The position numbers and the translations under genes were made by a program. A stretch of 64,000 nt of DNA, taken from the NCBI GenBank assembly GCA_032718865.1, contig JALUTQ010000024.1, forward strand, positions 543,501 through 607,500, written 5' to 3'. Shown here one piece after another: positions 58,650 through 64,000 of this stretch. The DNA is from Tilletia caries. Taxonomy: Eukaryota > Basidiomycota > Exobasidiomycetes > Tilletiales > Tilletiaceae. A model generated the notes under the pieces. The model searched no databases and was not told the origin of the DNA. It worked only from the letters and a program-made list of their open reading frames with translations. Position 1 is the stretch's first letter. Each line of letters starts with the position of its first letter.

Positions 58650-58658
58650 GTACGATGA
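58650..58658. repeat. MULE target-site duplication, right copy
   Basis: GTACGATGA, identical to 56406-56414. Confidence 0.92.
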
Positions 58659-59011
58659 CTCGCTTGTCCCGTACAGCACTCGTTCCGCAGCAGTTTCACT
58701 TCTGGAACGGGCAACTCCGCCTGCTTTCTCAATTCTCACCACCTGCCTCGCGCGCCTCGCGCCTCGCTTCACGCTACGAGCTCAACTCACTGTGCGCGGA
58801 TGTGCGGCGTGCCTGGGTGCTGCCTCTGGAGTCCGGACTTTCCTGACGTTGTGCACAGAGAGAAGAACAAGGGGGGGAAGCGGGAAGAGAGAGATGCATA
58901 AAACGATTAGCTCGCAGCTGATCACTTTCTTCTCCTTGACTTCCAGCTGACTCCCTTCTGACTCCCTCCCCCTCCCCCTTCCCCAGTTCATATCCTTATT
59001 GCAACCTGATC
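58659..59011. other. Region right of the MULE: likely displaced BCS1 upstream sequence
   Basis: Before insertion this lay about 140 bp upstream of BCS1. On the minus strand an ATG at 58899 opens a frame to 58791 that ends in a good donor (GTGAGT at 58790-58785). On the plus strand a 63-codon frame starts in the duplication. Neither is recognisable as a protein. Confidence 0.3.
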
Positions 59012-59427
59012 ATGCTCTCCCTCCCGCTTCCTCACCACCACCGCCGCCCTCCTCATCGCCAGCGCACTCCCGCGCAGCACAGCTTTCGAAATCCAGCTCT
59101 CCCAGTCATCTACGCCCAACGACTGCCCTTCCTCATACGGGAAACATACGTACTCCGGCGCCTTCGGCCACGGCCCCCACGTTAACGTAATGTCGAAGGC
59201 GATCCTATGGCGTCCATCGTCGGATCGAATGACGCGACTACGACGTACGTCCTTAGAGCTGTCACGAAGACGATTTGCTTTGCGTTCCGATGTCTACAAG
59301 CACACAGAGGGCGGGTGCAGCAAAACTGGCCCTGGGCTTCGGTGGGGGGACGGGCACCTCGGCAGCGCTCGTCAGCCTGGGCGTTGTTCTCTTTACCACC
59401 CTCTTCTTCGGAGCGATCCTACTTTAG
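59012..59427 (+). pseudogene. Broken small secreted, GPI-anchor-like protein gene
   Basis: Weakly supported. Protein-like pieces lie in three successive frames: a start at 59012 (MLS), a signal-peptide-like piece RFLTTTAALLIASALP with a mature start FEIQLSQSSTPNDCPSSYGK, a further piece EGDPMASIVGSNDATTT, and a C-terminal hydrophobic tail GTSAALVSLGVVLFTTLFFG ending at the stop TAG 59425-59427. The last shift could be a short intron (GTACGT...ACAAG, phase fits); the first two look like single-base breaks. Signal peptide plus C-terminal hydrophobic tail suggests a small GPI-anchored surface protein of about 110 residues. I do not recognise the family. Confidence 0.3.
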
Positions 59428-59691
59428 ACATTATTATTTTTCTTCATCACAGTCACGCTCTTCAAATGCACATGTATTTTTACCTGGTAGTACAGTAGAG
59501 TATCGGAGGGACGACGGTTGTTGAGAAGGGAAACCGGTCTGGTCGAGTATGAGTGTAGAAGGGTAATTGGGTATGTCTTCTTGATTGTTGAAAGTCGAAA
59601 AAGCTGAGATCGCGTCGTAGAGAGAAAAGGAACCTTCCTGCGCAGTAACCGTGGGAGCCTGGAGCGTGGAAGACGCGCCGTCCGTCCGTTC

Positions 59692-62600
59692 TCAGGTAAC
59701 CTTGTGCGTCCTCGTCGCAGAAGGCGACCCAGCCGGACTCGGCCCCGGGCCCGCACCACTGACGACCCTCCCCTTCGTCCGATCGCGCAACACCCTCCCA
59801 CCCGCAGGACTCAACCCCACCTCTCCACCCGCGCCTCCTCCTCGCTCCCCCTCGGGACGCAATCCAGCCCCAACTTCCAACGCTCCAAAGACAGCCATGG
59901 CACTCGACAGCCAAGCCGGGTTGGACGCGCTGAGCGCTTTCGGTTTCCTCCGCCCTGCTGCTCCTCCCGCTCCTTGAGGCGTCGAGCTCGTCGTGCCACT
60001 CCCCGCCGCCTTCTCCAACTTGCCCAACGAGTCCAGATCCCACCACTCCGCACAATCCCTCCCTTCCCCTTCAGAAGAAGAAGGAACGTACCCCGCCAAC
60101 CCCCCCACGAAAGCCATCGCACCCGAGCACAACGCCCTCTCACTATACCCCCCCTCCAACAAGCCCACCACCTTCCCCCCCGCAACACCCTCCGCCAGTC
60201 TTACAGCATCCGCCGCGAACCGCGCATAAAACTCAACGGGCACGCTCCGGCCGTGTCGGGACATCGAGCTGTACTCGTGTGTGCAGGCGTCGAACCCGGC
60301 GGAGATCAGGATGAGTGTTTTGGATGGGGTAGAGGAGGTTTGGAGGGCGAACTTGTGCGCTTTTTTGAAGAGGGTGGCGTATTTTGAGGTGTAGAGGGTG
60401 TTGAATTCGCTCGGGGATGCGTACGAGTCCAGGTGGACTGCGTGGGTGTGCGGGCCAAGGGATTATCAGCCATTACGCAGCGGTGTCAAAGCCTTAAGAA
60501 AGAAAGGAACGTCCCAACCCCCACTCGCCGCTGTCACATTCGACCCCCCAACGAGTACCGGACCTCAGGTTCTGTTTAAATTGGACATCACAAGCCTCGC
60601 CCCACCAAGAAAAAGGGGGAACGCTGCCTCCGACCTTTTACTGATTTTTGCACGCCAGCAACCAAGTCCCGAGAGGCGAAGTTGACTGACACCATCCCTG
60701 GTCCAAGTTCCAACCCATTCCTCCGCTCCCTCTCCATCCCTTCTCTACCAGAAATCCCCCGAAAAAGAAAAAAAGAGAGGAACTCACCATTCCAGATCCA
60801 CTGCCCATGCGCACCCTCCACACACACACTCGCATCCCGTACCAAGTCCGGCTCGCCCGTCTCGCACGGATAACTCTCGATATCGTGCAACGAGCCGTAG
60901 AAGATCTTAAGACCGCGTCGGCCCTCCTCCCCCTCCTTCTCCAGCGGCGGCGCATCTTCGGACGAGGCCGTTGTTGGGTTGTTCGATTTATGACTGTTGT
61001 GGAGTGCTGGGTGGTGACGGGTCGGCCTGGGACTGTTGCTGCTCGCGAGCGCACGTTGACGTTCAGCCATGCGCTCCTCGCGCATCGTATCCGCCTGGAG
61101 CGTCTCCCGATTGATCCGCCAAGCGAGATTCTGCGTCCCATCTGGTCCACAAAAAACCCGAGGGGTTGTCAGTCATAAATGAGCGGGAAGGAAGGCGCCC
61201 CCAAAAAAAAAGGTACCTGGGGTAGTAGTATACTCACTGCCATGATGAAGGTCAATATCCAAAATGATGACCCGATCAATCCCATGCTGGATGTACGCAT
61301 GTGCAGCAGCGACGACGGCGTTCGAAGCCCAACAGAACCCGGCCGGTTGGTTCCCGCTGCAATGATGACCCGGCGGGCGTGTGAGCACGAAGTTCCTCCT
61401 CGACGGCATCGGCGCAGCGCTTGGAGCGCGGGAACCGTGCTGGAAGGCGTCGTCTGGCAGAGGGAGGTACGAGAGATGTTCGGACTCTGGGGAGGGGGCG
61501 TTCGTTGGTGTGGCGGTGGTGGTTGCTACGACGACGCGATCAACAGCTTCAGCACAAGCGCCCAACGCATGCCGAATCGCGTCCCCGGACCCTCCATCCC
61601 CATCCTCTCGCTCTGGCCCCGCATGTGGACCGCGGAGGTAGAGGTCTCCCTGCGGATAGTCGTTCGGCACTTCTAAAGGGTGCGGACTGGGGAGGGTCCG
61701 GTCTGGGTCGTCGGTCGTTCGGTCGGGCGGGGCGGGGGGTGCGAGTCGGCAGAGTTCGGATAGGTAGCTTGCGAATGTTATGCCGCTGTCTTGAGTCTTC
61801 GAGTCGGTCAAGCCCTCCTCCTCCTTTACGAGTACGTCCTGGCCTCCCTCTTGCTCCTGCTTCGATTGGCCCGGTCCTGTGGGCGGAAGATGGGTAAGGT
61901 TGCTGAACGTGTTCGTGCCCTGGGAAAGGGCGTACTCTGGTACGTTCGGGTTGGGTACGTCTTCGTCTGGGTGCGCGTGGACGAATGCGACGGCAGGGTG
62001 GGGCGGTTGGAGCGCAAGCGAGCGATTACACAGCCAAACATTCACAGCCGCCGATCCCATCCCCGCCCCATCCTTCCCCTTAGACAAACTCATCCCCTCC
62101 AACCGACTCGCCAAATCATCATCCTCCTCCTCCTCCTCCTGCTTGGGCAAGACAGCACACGCCGACGGCACCAGATCCGCACCGGAGGTCAGCGCGCGCC
62201 CGATGGTGGCGGATACACCGAGGAGGACGGCGCGCAGGCGTTCGGGCCGTTCGACGATGGCGGAGATGTCATGCGAGCGGACGTAGCGGTGTTGGAGGCA
62301 GGAGGGGGCGATGAGGACGTCGACTGCTGCGGGGGTGGAGTCTTGCATGGCCTGGAGGTTGGAAGAAGTTGGTGTCAACTGGCTCGTGCGCAGATCACAG
62401 CACTATTGTATGTACTCACGGTATCAATGGGACTCTTGAGCTCTTCGATGCGGAGTCCAGAAGCAGGCGTACTCGGCTGTTCTATCTTGAGGGGTCCTGG
62501 ATCGGCATCGGTCATGGCGACCTGACCACCGTGTTGTGGATGATGGGCAAGAACTGATAAGGAGGGAGTGGCTTCGTTGGTGGGAGTGCTGGGCTTGGGC

Positions 62601-62692
62601 CCCAGCGGTTGATCTTGTGCACCGGGGGCGGGGATTGGCAGGGCTGAGGAGACGGAGGCGCCTGGCCGCTTGAGCTTGACGATCAGTGGCAT
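59692..62692 (-). CDS. HOS3: Class II histone deacetylase, Hos3 type
   Basis: Zinc-dependent lysine deacetylase. Exons on the minus strand: 62692-62420, 62351-61238, 61141-60788 and 60437-59692; 828 residues. Motifs: HDISAIVERPERL near the start of the fold; FVLTRPPGHHCSGNQPAGFC (about 405-425, active-site His pair); VIILDIDLHHGNGTQNLAWR with Asp458 and His460 as zinc ligands, rebuilt across a splice; FYGSLHDIESYPCETG and EGAHGQWIWNVHLDSY, characteristic of Hos3; then LILISAGFDACTHEYSSMSR (third zinc ligand Asp) and VVGLLEGGYSERAL. Long acidic or Pro-rich insertions separate the early blocks, as in Hos3. A disordered Gly/Ser/Pro tail follows. The third intron (60787-60438) is 350 nt, about four times the local norm. 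Divergent from PBN1. Confidence 0.92.
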
Positions 62693-62864
62693 CGATATCT
62701 CCTGCCTTTGCTTGAGGCTTGAGGCTTGAGGCTTGAGGCGAGGGTGATGGATCTGGACATGCACAGACTGGCGAGAGAAGCGGGGGGAGGGGACCAACAA
62801 GAAGACGGGGGGAAGCTTCTCACGCAGGACCACCACCTCCGTCACAAGGAAGCAGAGAGAAGCA
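62693..62864. promoter_or_regulatory. Bidirectional promoter HOS3 / PBN1
   Basis: Only 172 bp separate the two divergent start codons. A 7-bp tandem repeat (CTTGAGG, about four copies) sits at about 62712-62739, near the HOS3 start. Confidence 0.5.
62712..62739. repeat. 7-bp tandem repeat (CTTGAGG)4
   Basis: Four perfect head-to-tail copies, 20-50 bp upstream of the HOS3 start codon. Confidence 0.85.
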
Positions 62865-64000
62865 ATGTCGATGTCGATGTCCGCCTCCCTGAGCGGCATG
62901 CCCAGCCTGCACCCGTCGATCCAAGTCAGCCTGCCCGCATCACACCTCTCCCCACCCGCCCACTGCCGCCCCTTCCTCCTCCAACGTCTACCCCCCGCCC
63001 TCTTCCTCGACCCCTACGCATTCCGCATCCAGAACACAGTCCTCGCACCCCCCGCACACATCCGCAACATCACTCACCTCGGCCTCACCGAGCTCGAGCG
63101 CGCTGTGGGCTGGACCGACCCGACCGGCGCGACCAGGCGGGCCGATCGTTTTGTGAGGCGCTTGCAGAGGCAGCGCAAGAGGGCTGATGAAGTCAAAGCG
63201 TTGGGACAGGGGCAGGGCGAGAGGGTCAACCCTACGGAGGAGGACAACAAGGAGACGGAATCCTTCGACCTCGACGCCAGTCTCCGCGCCCTCAACTTGG
63301 AACATACCGCCGTCCTACTCGAGCTCCACCCACAAGCGATCAAGGAGGAAGACCCAGCATTGGCAGAGAAAGTGTTCAAAGCGATCAAGGGGGAGGACGT
63401 AGCGCTCGAAGAGACCTCCCCGAGCTCGCGGAAGAAGACGGTCGTTTCGATCCCGGTGCACGCGCGATACCTGCCCCCCCTGGCCGTCGGGAAAGGCGGT
63501 CTTGCGGACTCGGGACGAGGGCTGGATCTGGGTGCGTTGAGGGAGCAGGTTCTGCGGCCGAATGGGTCGGGCGGGTTGTATGACGATGTCCTCATCGACC
63601 GGCCGGACTTCTTCTGGGCGTGCGAGGGGGAGATGACGCAGCAGGAGGCCTTCAAGCAGGACTGGAGTTTCGTCCGTACGTGTTTTTTTTCTTTCTTTTT
63701 CCTTCCTTCTCCGTCTGCCTCTGATGCTAACCATTGATCTCTCCATTCATGCTCTGCAGAGCCGGCTGAACTCCTCCCGCAACCGCTATACGCACACGTC
63801 TCGCTAACCCCACCCTTCCCCTCCTTCAACCCGCACAACATCCGATTCCTGCGACCGAACCCGACCGACGAAAGCAGAAGTCCGCTCGTGCTCCGTCTCC
63901 CGCGTGGGGATGCCTCGCTCGGACCTCTCCTGCAGGCAGTTACCTTTGGGGTTGTCCTGCTGGCCACGCTGGCGGTCATGGTGCAGGCCAGTCGGGCTGT
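62865..64000 (+). CDS. PBN1: GPI-mannosyltransferase I stabilising subunit Pbn1/PIG-X (3' end outside window)
   Basis: ER membrane partner of the first GPI mannosyltransferase (Gpi14/PIG-M). Exons 62865-63675 and 63760 to beyond 64000, about 350 residues visible. ATG 62865 is the first of several close Met codons (62871, 62877 and 62898 are alternatives). The PIG-X signature is VVSIPVHARYLPP; also seen are FFWACEG and, after the splice, PHNIRFLRPNP. The last visible segment LLQAVTFGVVLLATLAVMVQ is the single C-terminal membrane helix, so only a short tail is missing. The linker with many Glu and Lys (about residues 110-190) is longer than in animal PIG-X. Confidence 0.85.

Noticed and set aside
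1..64000. CRISPR arrays, operons or phage-like systems
   Set aside because: The window is intron-rich eukaryotic DNA; repeats seen are microsatellites, short tandems and transposon ends only.

Overview
This window is nuclear DNA of a filamentous or dimorphic fungus. Genes are split by many short introns (mostly 68-125 nt) with GTGAGT/GTACGT-type donors and CAG acceptors. Coding GC is high and many proteins carry long Ser/Ala/Gly/Gln-rich disordered regions. The protein set (Prp4, Zds1, gamma-COP, Sec13, Qri7, Eaf3, Atx1, cytochrome c1, Bcs1, Hos3, Pbn1, GH16 and GH128 secreted glucanases) is fungal. The intron density and the style of the disordered proteins point to Basidiomycota, perhaps Ustilaginomycotina; that placement is inference.

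Layout. 1-9 kb: the 3' part of PRP4, RLP24 (minus), a secreted GH128 glucanase, a secreted GH16 glucanase and the mitochondrial inner-membrane protein FMP32. 9-20.6 kb, all minus: ZDS1, gamma-COP (SEC21) and SEC13. 22-26 kb: a large AT-hook protein of unknown function behind a 1.8-kb leader/promoter interval. 26-34 kb: QRI7 (minus), a RING-like protein and EAF3. 34-44 kb: an EH-like/NPF scaffold protein, ATX1 (minus), an atypical 1.4-kb intergenic block, a secreted low-complexity protein and tubulin cofactor B (minus). 44-51 kb: cytochrome c1, the proteasome chaperone NAS6 (minus) and a disordered protein with an RNase H1-type hybrid-binding domain (minus). 51-59 kb: two transposable elements beside BCS1. 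59-64 kb: a broken small secreted-protein gene, a HOS3-type deacetylase (minus) and the start of PBN1.

The most notable content is the mobile DNA. (i) A 5'-truncated LINE at 50905-53786 is flanked by a 15-bp target duplication, ends in a (CAT)n tail, and keeps one uninterrupted RT-RNase H frame starting at the insertion junction. (ii) A complete 2,235-bp Mutator-like element at 56415-58649 has inverted ends and a perfect 9-bp target duplication. Its ends carry CAAAAC motifs spaced 21 and 19 bp, mirrored at both termini. Its transposase has all DDE residues but two frame breaks, and it sits 140 bp upstream of the BCS1 start, possibly inside a BCS1 leader intron.

Other points: several coding exons are extremely small (ATG only in SEC13, 9 nt in ATX1, 12 nt in BCS1). 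Functional themes are complex III assembly (CYT1, BCS1), vesicle coats (SEC21, SEC13), wall remodelling (GH16, GH128), and chromatin (EAF3, HOS3). All splice models were read by eye from reading frame, splice signals and family conservation.
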